Shown: piece after piece, positions 6,505-13,608 of the stretch | How positions within the stretch are numbered: position 1 is the first letter of the stretch | How the letters are laid out: every line of letters begins with the position of its first letter | Virus record (IMG/VR): IMGVR_UViG_3300017731_000039 | Coordinates: 1 to 25,829 of that record | Length of the DNA stretch: 25,829 bases | From: a virus | Reading direction: 5' to 3' (one strand) | Made by a program: the position numbers and the translations under genes | Notes under the pieces: generated by a model | The model's input: only the letters and a program-made list of their open reading frames with translations | Told to the model about the DNA's origin: nothing | Databases searched by the model: none

Positions 6505-8383
6505 AGTAGGAGCAAAAGAATATTTAGGCATCAAGATTAATTATGATAATGAAAAGCTTTTAGATAAATTTAGTTTAGATACTTTAAAGGATAGATATTT
6601 TACAGGAGAAGAAACACATGCCCAAGAAGCCTTCGCAAGAGCCTCCGTTTTCGGAGCAACATTCAAAGGAGTTACAGATTTTGAACTGGCTCAGAGACTT
6701 TACAATTACAGTTCCCGTTGTTGGTTTATGTTTAGCACTCCTATACTTAGTAACGGGGGAACAAGTCGTGGGTTACCTATTAGTTGTTTCCTTAATTATG
6801 TTCCTGACAGTAGAACTGGTCTCTCATCTCATTATGATGAAAATATATGGTTGGCTAGTTCGGGTGGAGGCATTGGTGGATATTGGGGAGATGTGCGTAG
6901 TAACGGGGTATCTACTGCTCACGGTAGTAAGTCTACTGGTTCGATACCCTTTATGCATGTCGTAGACTCTCAGATGTTAGCCTTTAATCAAGGTGTTACA
7001 AGACGAGGTAGCTATGCTGCTTACATGAACATTTGGCATCCAGAGATTGAAGAGTTTATCAACATGAGAAAAGAATCTGGTGGTGATATAAATAGAAAAT
7101 GTTTAAACCTACACAACGGAGTAAACATTAATAATGAATTCTTACAAGCTGTTGAGAACGATGAAGAGTGGCGATTGATAGACCCTAAATCTAATGAAGC
7201 TATTAAAACTATTAGTGCTAGAGATTTATGGTGGCAACTATTAAATGCTAGAGCAGAAACCGGAGAGCCTTACATTGTCAATATAGATACTTGTAACAAA
7301 GCTTTACCACAAAAACAAAAAGACTTAGGCCTATCTATTAGGCAGAGTAATTTATGTTCTGAGATTACTCTACCAACTGATGAGGAAAGAACAGCAGTTT
7401 GTTGTTTATCCTCAGTTAATTTAGAACACTTTGATAAGTGGTCTAAGAATAAAAATTTTATTAATGATTTAGTTACTATGCTAGACAATGTCTTACAGCA
7501 CTTTATTGATAATGCTGTCGACACTACACAATTAGGAGAATACAATGCTAACTTTAAAAGATTTACCAAACACATTAAAGAAGGGAAAGAAGGTTTTACT
7601 AAAGCAACTTACTCAGCTTATCGAGAAAGGTCGATTGGTTTGGGAGCAATGGGCTTCCATGCTTACCTTCAATCTAAACAAATACCTTTTGAAAGTATGT
7701 ATGCTACTAGCTTCAATCACAAAGCATTTAAATATATCAAGACAAAAGCTGTGGAGGCTTCTCAAGGACTTGCTGAGTCACGGGGAGAGGCTCCTGATAT
7801 CTCTGGTAGTGGGTTTAGGAATGCTCATCTTCTCGCTGTTGCTCCTAATGCCTCTTCTAGTATTATTTGTGGTGGGACATCTCCTTCGATTGAGCCGTAT
7901 AGGGCTAATGTTTATACACACAAAACTCTTTCGGGTAGTTACCAAGTAAAAAACAAATACTTAGAAAAGCTTTTAAAATCTAAAGGCTTGAAAGGTAAGA
8001 AGCTAACTGAGCTATGGAAAGAGATAGCTGGTTATGAAGGGTCAGTACAACACCTAGATATCCTGACAGCTGAAGAGAAAGAACTATTTAAAACGGCCAA
8101 TGAGATAAATCAGATTTGGATAGTAGAACATGCTTACAAAAGACAAGACTTTATTTGTCAGTCGCAGTCAGTAAACTTATTCTTTATTTTACCTAAAGCT
8201 ACTGAGCCTCAAGCAGTCCATGATGATTACATGCAGTATGTTAATGATGTGCATTGGTATGGAGCTTGTAAGCTTAAGTCTTTATATTACTTTAGGTCTA
8301 ATGCTGCTAGAAATGCAGAGAATGTAAATGTTAAAATACCTCGTATTAAACTTGATGAGGGTTGTATAGCTTGTGAAGGATAG
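6494..8383 (+). CDS. nrdA: class I ribonucleotide reductase alpha subunit
   Basis: Catalytic subunit reducing ribonucleoside diphosphates to deoxy forms for phage DNA synthesis; partner of the beta subunit at 9077-10060. All key residues are visible: active-site thiyl Cys288 in NLCSE with Asn286 and Glu290, redox cysteines Cys98 (PISCF) and Cys303 (VCCLSS), the radical-transfer tyrosines 598-599 (LKSLYYFRS), and a C-terminal swinging-arm CIAC (Cys624, Cys627) that takes electrons from thioredoxin or glutaredoxin. At 629 aa it is shorter than E. coli NrdA (761); the first cysteine lies about 127 residues earlier, so the N-terminal ATP-cone is absent and overall dATP inhibition should be lost. 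It overlaps the DUF3310-like gene by 11 bases. Confidence 0.97.
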   Translation: MEDKVGAKEYLGIKINYDNEKLLDKFSLDTLKDRYFTGEETHAQEAFARASVFGATFKGVTDFELAQRLYNYSSRCWFMFSTPILSNGGTSRGLPISCFLNYVPDSRTGLSSHYDENIWLASSGGGIGGYWGDVRSNGVSTAHGSKSTGSIPFMHVVDSQMLAFNQGVTRRGSYAAYMNIWHPEIEEFINMRKESGGDINRKCLNLHNGVNINNEFLQAVENDEEWRLIDPKSNEAIKTISARDLWWQLLNARAETGEPYIVNIDTCNKALPQKQKDLGLSIRQSNLCSEITLPTDEERTAVCCLSSVNLEHFDKWSKNKNFINDLVTMLDNVLQHFIDNAVDTTQLGEYNANFKRFTKHIKEGKEGFTKATYSAYRERSIGLGAMGFHAYLQSKQIPFESMYATSFNHKAFKYIKTKAVEASQGLAESRGEAPDISGSGFRNAHLLAVAPNASSSIICGGTSPSIEPYRANVYTHKTLSGSYQVKNKYLEKLLKSKGLKGKKLTELWKEIAGYEGSVQHLDILTAEEKELFKTANEINQIWIVEHAYKRQDFICQSQSVNLFFILPKATEPQAVHDDYMQYVNDVHWYGACKLKSLYYFRSNAARNAENVNVKIPRIKLDEGCIACEG

Positions 8384-8387
8384 GTAA

Positions 8388-8534
8388 ATGAATTGTTGGC
8401 ATTGTAGTACAGAATTAATATGGGGTGGAGACCATGACATTGAGGAAGAATGTTCAGAGTATAGTATAGTTACTAACCTGTCTTGTCCTAAATGTGAAGC
8501 TTTTGTAGAAGTTTATTATAAAAATGGCAACTAG
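8388..8534 (+). CDS. zinc-ribbon small protein, 48 aa
   Basis: A short gene between nrdA and the next small genes. It reads MNCWHCSTELIWGGDHD and later SCPKCEAFVEVYY, giving two Cys-x2-Cys knuckles (NCWHC and SCPKC) about 30 residues apart, a typical zinc ribbon, plus one extra Cys in EECSEY. The MNCWHC-x-x-ELIWGGDHD opening is, to my recollection, a widespread small family in marine phages, often next to nucleotide-metabolism genes. Function is unknown; nucleic acid or protein binding is likely. The ATG lies 4 bases behind the nrdA stop and the stop overlaps the next gene by 11 bases. Confidence 0.75.
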   Translation: MNCWHCSTELIWGGDHDIEEECSEYSIVTNLSCPKCEAFVEVYYKNGN

Positions 8535-8676
8535 ATGGGCTTCAACTAAAAACCATGTCCCTGTTACTGGTGTCAGAGGTAAGAAGACTTCTCAAGGTCA
8601 AGGTAATTTAGCAACAGCTACGATGAACAAACACAAAAGAAGAAGTTTTAAAAAGTATAAAGGCCAAGGCAGATGA
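8524..8676 (+). CDS. small very basic protein, 50 aa
   Basis: The protein runs from MATRWASTKNHVPVTG to KKYKGQGR. It has about 13 Lys/Arg and no Asp or Glu, with Gly and Gln in the middle and a KHKRRSFKKYK cluster near the end. It resembles small basic proteins common in marine podoviruses and could bind DNA or RNA. It overlaps both neighbours (11 bases and 4 bases), fits the tight packing of this arm and uses the same AT-rich codons, which supports it as real despite its size. Confidence 0.65.
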   Translation: MATRWASTKNHVPVTGVRGKKTSQGQGNLATATMNKHKRRSFKKYKGQGR

Positions 8677-8888
8677 CTATGTTTGATAAAAGAAGAATCA
8701 GTGATAATAAATATCAAGTTTATTTTACTGGCTATGAACATCCTCATGTCAAGTCTGGTTATAAAGTAGTAGAGGTAGCAGAAAAAACTAAGTATGCTTA
8801 CCTTAGATTATTTAATAAGAACATTAAATTACCCATAACTGTTTGGGCTGAAATGAAAAAAGGAGCTAAGAAATTAGAAAATGAATAA
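8673..8888 (+). CDS. hypothetical protein, 71 aa
   Basis: I do not recognise it. It starts by ATGA overlap with the previous gene (a second ATG two codons later is possible) and overlaps the next gene by 8 bases. The composition is basic with many Lys and Tyr and several strand-like stretches (KYQVYFTGY, YKVVEVAEK, YAYLRLF), suggesting a small SH3-like or OB-like beta barrel, followed by a Lys-rich helix. It lies in the four-gene block between the two ribonucleotide reductase subunits. Confidence 0.65.
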   Translation: MTMFDKRRISDNKYQVYFTGYEHPHVKSGYKVVEVAEKTKYAYLRLFNKNIKLPITVWAEMKKGAKKLENE

Positions 8889-9093
8889 TGAATTATTTGA
8901 AGCTTTGTATGAAAAATACTCAGCACAACAAAAGATAGCTAAGACTAACCTAAGTTTGTATCTTAGCAATCCAATCGCAGTAGCCGACCATCCTAATACG
9001 GTTGAGACTATTGACAAGTTATTTAAAGAATATGCGGAAGCACAAGAGTACATTAAAATATTAAAGGAGTTAGATTATGAGTTTACTAAATAA
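8881..9093 (+). CDS. small helical protein, 70 aa
   Basis: The predicted fold is two or three helices: NNELFEALYEKYSAQQKIAKTN, then NPIAVADHPN as a turn, then a long helix ending in KELDYEFTK. The order helix, NP-x-x-x-x-x-HP turn, helix matches a small protein family I recall from marine phages, without known function. It overlaps the previous gene by 8 bases and nrdB by 17 bases, so its translation is probably linked to that of the beta subunit. Confidence 0.65.
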   Translation: MNNELFEALYEKYSAQQKIAKTNLSLYLSNPIAVADHPNTVETIDKLFKEYAEAQEYIKILKELDYEFTK

Positions 9094-10060
9094 CAGAGAA
9101 TACTATAAACCGTTTGATGATGCATGGATATTTGATTACTATGTCCTACAGAATCAAATGCATTGGATGCCGGAGTCCGTGCCACTACATACAGATGTTA
9201 AAGACTGGCAAGACCTTTCGGATGTGGAAAAGAATTTACTAACACAAATCTTTAGATTGTTTACTCAATCAGATGTTGATGTTGGTGCTGGATATATTGA
9301 TAGATACATGAGAATATTTAGAAAGCCAGAAGCTCGTATGATGATGGGTTCTTTTGCAAACATGGAGTCTATCCATCAACATGCTTATAGTTTATTACTT
9401 GATACTGTTGGTATGCCTGACAATGAATACAAAGCTTTTGCTGAGTATGAAGAGATGTCTGACAAGCATGAATACATTAATGATATTAAAACTACCAGAC
9501 AAGATAAAAGAAGTATAGCTAAAACTTTAGCAGTCTATTCAGCCTTTACCGAAGGGCTACAATTATTTAGTAGCTTTGCAATCTTATTAAACTTTCCAAG
9601 GTTCGGTAAGATGAAAGGCATGGGACAGATAGTAACTTATTCTATTCGTGATGAGTCTATGCATGTCGAAGCTATGACTAAACTGTTTAGACAATTCATT
9701 CAAGAGAACATAGAAATCTGGACAGATGAATTTAAAAAAGAAATATATGATATCTGCAGACAGATGGTTGAGTTAGAAGATAAATTCTTAGACTTAGTTT
9801 TTGAGATGGGTAACATCCAAGGTCTAACAAAAGAAGATATGTATAAATACAATCGTTACATTGCAGATAGAAGACTTTTACAATTAGGTCTTAAAACTAA
9901 TTACAATCAAAAAGAAAATCCTCTTACTTGGTTAGATGAAGTTATGGGTGTTGAACATCAGAACTTCTTTGAAGGCCGAGCCACTTCTTATATGAAAGCT
10001 GGTTTAAGAGGTAGACAAGATAAAGTTACCTTTAGTAACTTAGAAAATATAAATGAATAA
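9077..10060 (+). CDS. nrdB: class I ribonucleotide reductase beta subunit
   Basis: A 327-aa diiron radical-generating subunit that works with the NrdA at 6494-8383. Metal ligands are all present by comparison with E. coli R2: Asp66, Glu97 and His100 (ESIHQHAY), Glu159 (FTEGLQLFSS), Glu193 and His196 (RDESMH). Tyr104, seven residues after Glu97, is at the place of the E. coli radical Tyr122, so this looks like a tyrosyl-radical (class Ia type) enzyme rather than a Phe-containing Ic form. It is somewhat shorter than the E. coli protein (376 aa). Four small genes separate the two subunit genes. It overlaps the gene before it by 17 bases and the one after by 8. Confidence 0.96.
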   Translation: MSLLNNREYYKPFDDAWIFDYYVLQNQMHWMPESVPLHTDVKDWQDLSDVEKNLLTQIFRLFTQSDVDVGAGYIDRYMRIFRKPEARMMMGSFANMESIHQHAYSLLLDTVGMPDNEYKAFAEYEEMSDKHEYINDIKTTRQDKRSIAKTLAVYSAFTEGLQLFSSFAILLNFPRFGKMKGMGQIVTYSIRDESMHVEAMTKLFRQFIQENIEIWTDEFKKEIYDICRQMVELEDKFLDLVFEMGNIQGLTKEDMYKYNRYIADRRLLQLGLKTNYNQKENPLTWLDEVMGVEHQNFFEGRATSYMKAGLRGRQDKVTFSNLENINE

Positions 10061-10271
10061 TAAAGAAGCAAACTTAATTAGCTTTAAAGTTTTATTAACT
10101 AGAGAAAATAAAGTAGTAACAGAGCTTAGCATGTTACCTGAAAACAAGATTGATGTTATCTTTCCTTTACATGAAAGAGAAATTATTAAGAGTATTGTTA
10201 GGAATGGTAAAGTTAAACTCGAACCATTACATAGATTTCTAGAAAAAGAAGTTAATGCCCTGAAAAACTAA
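10053..10271 (+). CDS. hypothetical protein, 72 aa
   Basis: The last gene of the + strand arm. I do not recognise it. Its start overlaps the nrdB stop by 8 bases. The sequence alternates short strands (SFKVLLTREN, VVTELSML, KIDVIFPL) with helices (HEREIIKSIV, EPLHRFLEKEVNAL), and there are no cysteines or membrane segments. Because it is promoter-distal and right at the convergent junction, it may be expressed least. Confidence 0.6.
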   Translation: MNNKEANLISFKVLLTRENKVVTELSMLPENKIDVIFPLHEREIIKSIVRNGKVKLEPLHRFLEKEVNALKN

Positions 10272-10395
10272 ATCTGTGAAAAAATGACCTCACAGAATCG
10301 CTTGTATAGAACGTAAGACATTCAAGTAATACTATACGTCCAAAATCTAACAAAATTGCTTAGAAGCGATATCTGTAGCTCTCAAAGCATTTAGC
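10272..10395. other. convergent junction between the two transcription arms
   Basis: These 124 bases hold no gene. They contain three inverted repeats: CTGTGA/TCACAG (10274-10295), GTATAG/CTATAC (about 10314-10347), and ATTGCTT/AAGCGAT (10355-10370). None has a strong T tract on the + strand. It is the meeting point of the early and late arms and the expected place for termination in both directions. Confidence 0.6.
10355..10370 (-). terminator. possible terminator for the late (minus strand) transcript
   Basis: On the minus strand ATCGCTT pairs with AAGCAAT (one G-U pair, small loop) and is followed by TTTG, 26 bases behind the stop of the cyclase gene. The stem is short and the T run weak, so it may be only a pause site. 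Confidence 0.35.
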
Positions 10396-12126
10396 CTATA
10401 TTGTGTAGATTTTTACTGGTTTTTCCTTACCTTTGACAAGAATAGACTCTAACTCTGTTACTTCACCCTCATATTTGCTGATGGTTGCCTCACCTATAAC
10501 TAAATTTTTACCTACTGTTTTACATGAAGACTCTAATCGAGCTGCTAAGTTACAAGCATCACCCAACACACTATATTCAAAACGAGATGCACTTCCCATA
10601 TTTCCTGCAACAACTTCTCCAGAGTTTATTCCTATACCAATCTCAATATCTAACTGTGCTTCTTGCATTGCGTGTCGTATTTGAAGAGCTGTCTTAATAG
10701 CTTTTTGTTCATGGTCCTCAACATCTACTGGAGCATTCCAAACTGCCATCATGGCATCGCCAATATATTTATCTACCATCCCTTCATTAGCTTTGACCGC
10801 ATCTGCTTGAATAGTTAAAGCTTTGTTCATTATCTCAATAACTTCTTCTGGTTCTAGTTTCTCTGACATAGAAGTAAAGCCTCTGACATCTGTAAACATT
10901 ATCGTACAGTTTCTTCTTTCACCACCTAATCTTAATAACTCTGGATTCTTTTGTAGCCTAGCTACTTGTCGAGGGTCAAGATAAGTAGAGAACTGCTTCT
11001 TGATTTGTTGTCTAAGTTTAAACTGAGTTCTAAAGTTTAGGTAGAACTGTTGAGCAGCAATTAGAAACAAACTTATTAGAGTCCATGTAACATCTATTAA
11101 AAGATTCTGCTGTATAAGAGACCAACCAAGATAAGCTACTCCACCAAAGATAGTTAAGGCTGAGACTAAGCCTGTAGTAATACCCAAGAAACCAGTTAAG
11201 ATAGCCACGAGTAAACCAGCTACTACTAAGATACTTAGTTCGGCAAACAAACGATAGTCCGGTATGTTGGGTGTCTCTAGTAAAATAGACTCAGCTAGAG
11301 CTGCTTGGATTTTATGTGGCTCTAATAGGCCTACAGGGGTTGCTAGTTGTCTCTGTATTCCAGCAGCAGTAAAACCAACAAAGACAAACTTACCTTGGAC
11401 ATCCATTTCAGTTAGGTTAGTCTCTGGTGTTTCGACCCAACTAATCCATTTCTTACCTGTCGAGTCTGTTGGGATAGGTGGTATACCTTTTACTCTTATC
11501 ATCTCTATACCGTTCTCATTAGTTTTGATTTGATAAGTATTACCACCACCTAGTATCTTGAGAACTTCTGTACCGAAAGAAGCTACCCAACCATCTGGAG
11601 TTTGTTGGATAAGAGGTATCTGTCTAACTAGGTTATCTATATCAACCGGCACTGACACAGCTCCTTGAGCTGCAGAGTCTTTTAAGACTTGGATGTTTTC
11701 TAAGAAACCTTGAGCTTGAGTTAAATTAACATCAGGTCCTAAGATAACTGTCCCGTGTGTCTGTGGATATTTATTATTGTTTACTTCGGGCATTGCTATG
11801 ACACTAGGAGCTAGACCAAGCATTTCAGCAAAAGCTTCATCGCCTCCTAGTCTATCAGGATGAGGAAAGAGTATTGTCCAACCAACTCCTAATGCTCCTT
11901 GTTGTAATAACTTAAGGTGTATGTCTGCTAAGGTTTGACGAGGTAAGGGATAACCACCTTGTTGGTCTATAAACTCTTCATCAATGTTAAGGATAGTAAA
12001 GTAACCAGTAGGCTCTGGAGTCTTAACGAGGGCATCAAAGGTTTTGAGTCTTAGTATCTCCAGAGGCGGAGCATCAAAGACTAGAGGTAGTGTTAGTAGA
12101 AATAAAAGTAAACTCACCCACTTCAT
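10396..12126 (-). CDS. CHASE2-domain class III adenylate cyclase
   Basis: A 576-aa membrane enzyme making cAMP from ATP. Order: one N-terminal membrane segment (4-17), a periplasmic CHASE2 sensor domain (about 20-290), three membrane segments (about 296-365), then a class III cyclase domain (about 400-576). Catalytic residues are complete: metal-binding Asp413 (FTDVRGFTS) and Asp457 (YIGDAMMAVW), adenine-contacting Lys453 with Ser519 at the usual Asp/Thr position (class IIIb style), and transition-state Asn526 and Arg530 (NLAARLE). An active adenylate rather than guanylate cyclase is therefore expected. CHASE2-3TM cyclases are bacterial signalling proteins, often beside FecR-domain genes, as here. 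It is the last gene of the minus-strand block, joined to its neighbour by an ATGA overlap. A full-length copy in a phage is very unusual. Confidence 0.93.
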   Translation of the reverse strand: MKWVSLLLFLLTLPLVFDAPPLEILRLKTFDALVKTPEPTGYFTILNIDEEFIDQQGGYPLPRQTLADIHLKLLQQGALGVGWTILFPHPDRLGGDEAFAEMLGLAPSVIAMPEVNNNKYPQTHGTVILGPDVNLTQAQGFLENIQVLKDSAAQGAVSVPVDIDNLVRQIPLIQQTPDGWVASFGTEVLKILGGGNTYQIKTNENGIEMIRVKGIPPIPTDSTGKKWISWVETPETNLTEMDVQGKFVFVGFTAAGIQRQLATPVGLLEPHKIQAALAESILLETPNIPDYRLFAELSILVVAGLLVAILTGFLGITTGLVSALTIFGGVAYLGWSLIQQNLLIDVTWTLISLFLIAAQQFYLNFRTQFKLRQQIKKQFSTYLDPRQVARLQKNPELLRLGGERRNCTIMFTDVRGFTSMSEKLEPEEVIEIMNKALTIQADAVKANEGMVDKYIGDAMMAVWNAPVDVEDHEQKAIKTALQIRHAMQEAQLDIEIGIGINSGEVVAGNMGSASRFEYSVLGDACNLAARLESSCKTVGKNLVIGEATISKYEGEVTELESILVKGKEKPVKIYTI

Positions 12127-12566
12127 AAGTCACCTGCTTTGTGCATGACGTAAAGATTATTGAGCAGTACTAAGTGATACAGAGTATTGATATTTGTTAT
12201 CTGTTGAGGAGAAGCATCTCTGATAATAAAGTAACTAGTAGCTCCTTTAAGAACTAGTAACAACTCTAAGGAAGGTTGTTTGGGTAGTAGAGGATTAGCT
12301 TCTAAAGCATAGCCTTTAATATTGACAGCCCTGTGTGTGGTATAGATATCTAAAAGCTGTAAGGCTATAAATTCTTGGTAAGGTTTTTCTTGTAATTTAA
12401 AATGTAGCTGAGCTTTAGGTAGACTGTAATCTACATAAGCCTCTGGTTTGTTGAGGTAAGGTGCTTTAGTAATCCGCCAATATATATCAGGCTTAGCCGG
12501 AAGACTGCTTGATAGTAATGGAAGAGTCACTACCGCCATTAAGAGTAATAGTAATTGCTTTGCCAT
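12123..12566 (-). CDS. exported or membrane DUF5658-like protein
   Basis: 147 aa. A signal peptide is clear (KQLLLLLMAVVTLPLLSSS, probable cut after LPA). The second half has LLDIYTTHRA, then GYALEANPLL and PSLELLLVLKGA, the D-x-x-TT ... G-x-x-E-x-NP ... K pattern of the DUF5658-type family, which is usually membrane-bound and of unknown function. Its first 74 bases, encoding the signal peptide, overlap the end of the FecR-domain gene, and its stop overlaps the cyclase start by 4 bases, so it belongs with both. I first considered CsgE because of its place in a curli set, but it lacks the CsgE sequence pattern and cysteines. Confidence 0.65.
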   Translation of the reverse strand: MAKQLLLLLMAVVTLPLLSSSLPAKPDIYWRITKAPYLNKPEAYVDYSLPKAQLHFKLQEKPYQEFIALQLLDIYTTHRAVNIKGYALEANPLLPKQPSLELLLVLKGATSYFIIRDASPQQITNINTLYHLVLLNNLYVMHKAGDL

Positions 12567-13608
12567 CTTGTATAATTAAAACCTTGTAACTGTTGTTCGT
12601 ATCTAAATCTAATCTTACTGTGTCTTCTACTTGTCTTAAGAAAGTTAGCACTGTATCAGTAACAAAAGTATTTACCTGTGTATTAGAGTCAAAACCAAAA
12701 GCCGTACCTTGAACATTAATGTCGCCAGTGTTCAAAACATTTTGTGCTAACTCATCTACTTCCTCTATAATACTCAAGAGGTCTTCTAAGAAATTTACAT
12801 CTAAATAGTTAATATCTAACTCGGTAAACTCTAGGTTATCTTCTGCTAAGTAGTCTTGTTCTAGTTCGTCAAACTCTAAGTAGTCTATGTCTAGGATATT
12901 ATCAGAGCCATCTGTTTGTTCTTCCTCGCTAACAAAGTTTGGGTCTTGCTTTGGTGGATTGACAATCAACATGTTGTCAATAATATCTAGAGTCAAGTCT
13001 AGGATAACAGGACTACTAGGTGCCGACTCAAACAACTCAACTGTAGTAGCTTGATAGGGCTTGTTGAGAACTACTTGTCCTACTAGAGTAGAAACAACTA
13101 TCTCACCGGAAGCAATACCGTTCTCATCTGGTAGTAGTATTATCAAAGACCTGCCTAGTTCATCGACAGTAACAGTAAAGTCTGTGCCTCTAATACCAAT
13201 GGTAGCACTAGGAGTCTCGATAGATATGTTTTCTTTATTGATAGTAGCTAGTTTGCCACTAATAAACCTAGCTGTGCCACTAGCAAACTGTAGAGCCATC
13301 TTAGATTTAGATGGGTCAGGGTCATAGATAAACTCATCTATAACTAATTGTGAATGTTCTGTGAGACGGACTTGAGATTCGTCAAGAAAGGTAATACCTA
13401 TCCGACCATTAGAAGTTTCGACATTATCAAAACTATTAATAGCAAAGGAGAGAGCAGCAGCAAAGGGGTCTTGTTCCCTTACTACTCTCCCTAAGCCTTT
13501 TAGTTCTGTTATGCTTCCTATACTAGCAACTTGTGCTGGTGCCGCCATCATTTTGTATGATGCAGACAGTACCACTATTGCCAGTAGAAATAATCTTAAG
13601 CCAATCAC
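12493..13608 (-). CDS. exported FecR-domain protein with acidic pentad repeats
   Basis: 371 aa. The N-terminal signal peptide covers about residues 1-25 (cut near AAPA). A FecR domain follows at about 30-190: GRIGITFLDESQVRLTEHSQ, FASGTARFISGKL, then ISIETPSATIGIRGTDF, the classic core. Residues 222-290 are very acidic and include seven units of x-Leu-acidic-x-(Asp/Asn) with leucines at 244, 249, 254, 259, 264, 269 and 274. The C-terminal 80 residues look beta-rich. FecR domains sit in the periplasm and sense or bind surface components; pairing with a CHASE2 cyclase is common in bacteria, so this may be that enzyme's periplasmic partner. It overlaps the curlin-like gene by 86 bases and the downstream gene by 74. 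Confidence 0.9.
   Translation of the reverse strand: MIGLRLFLLAIVVLSASYKMMAAPAQVASIGSITELKGLGRVVREQDPFAAALSFAINSFDNVETSNGRIGITFLDESQVRLTEHSQLVIDEFIYDPDPSKSKMALQFASGTARFISGKLATINKENISIETPSATIGIRGTDFTVTVDELGRSLIILLPDENGIASGEIVVSTLVGQVVLNKPYQATTVELFESAPSSPVILDLTLDIIDNMLIVNPPKQDPNFVSEEEQTDGSDNILDIDYLEFDELEQDYLAEDNLEFTELDINYLDVNFLEDLLSIIEEVDELAQNVLNTGDINVQGTAFGFDSNTQVNTFVTDTVLTFLRQVEDTVRLDLDTNNSYKVLIIQDGKAITITLNGGSDSSITIKQSSG

Noticed and set aside
6618-6965. Membrane protein of about 115 aa on the + strand
   Set aside because: It lies wholly inside nrdA in another frame, and nrdA carries all family motifs; the hydrophobic look is a frame-shadow effect.
7545-7949. Second Leu-rich frame inside nrdA
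   Set aside because: It is fully covered by catalytic nrdA sequence and has no ribosome site of its own.
12123-12566. CsgE homologue
   Set aside because: Position inside a curli set is tempting, but the sequence has the D-x-x-TT and E-x-NP pattern of DUF5658-like proteins and lacks the CsgE sequence pattern and cysteines.
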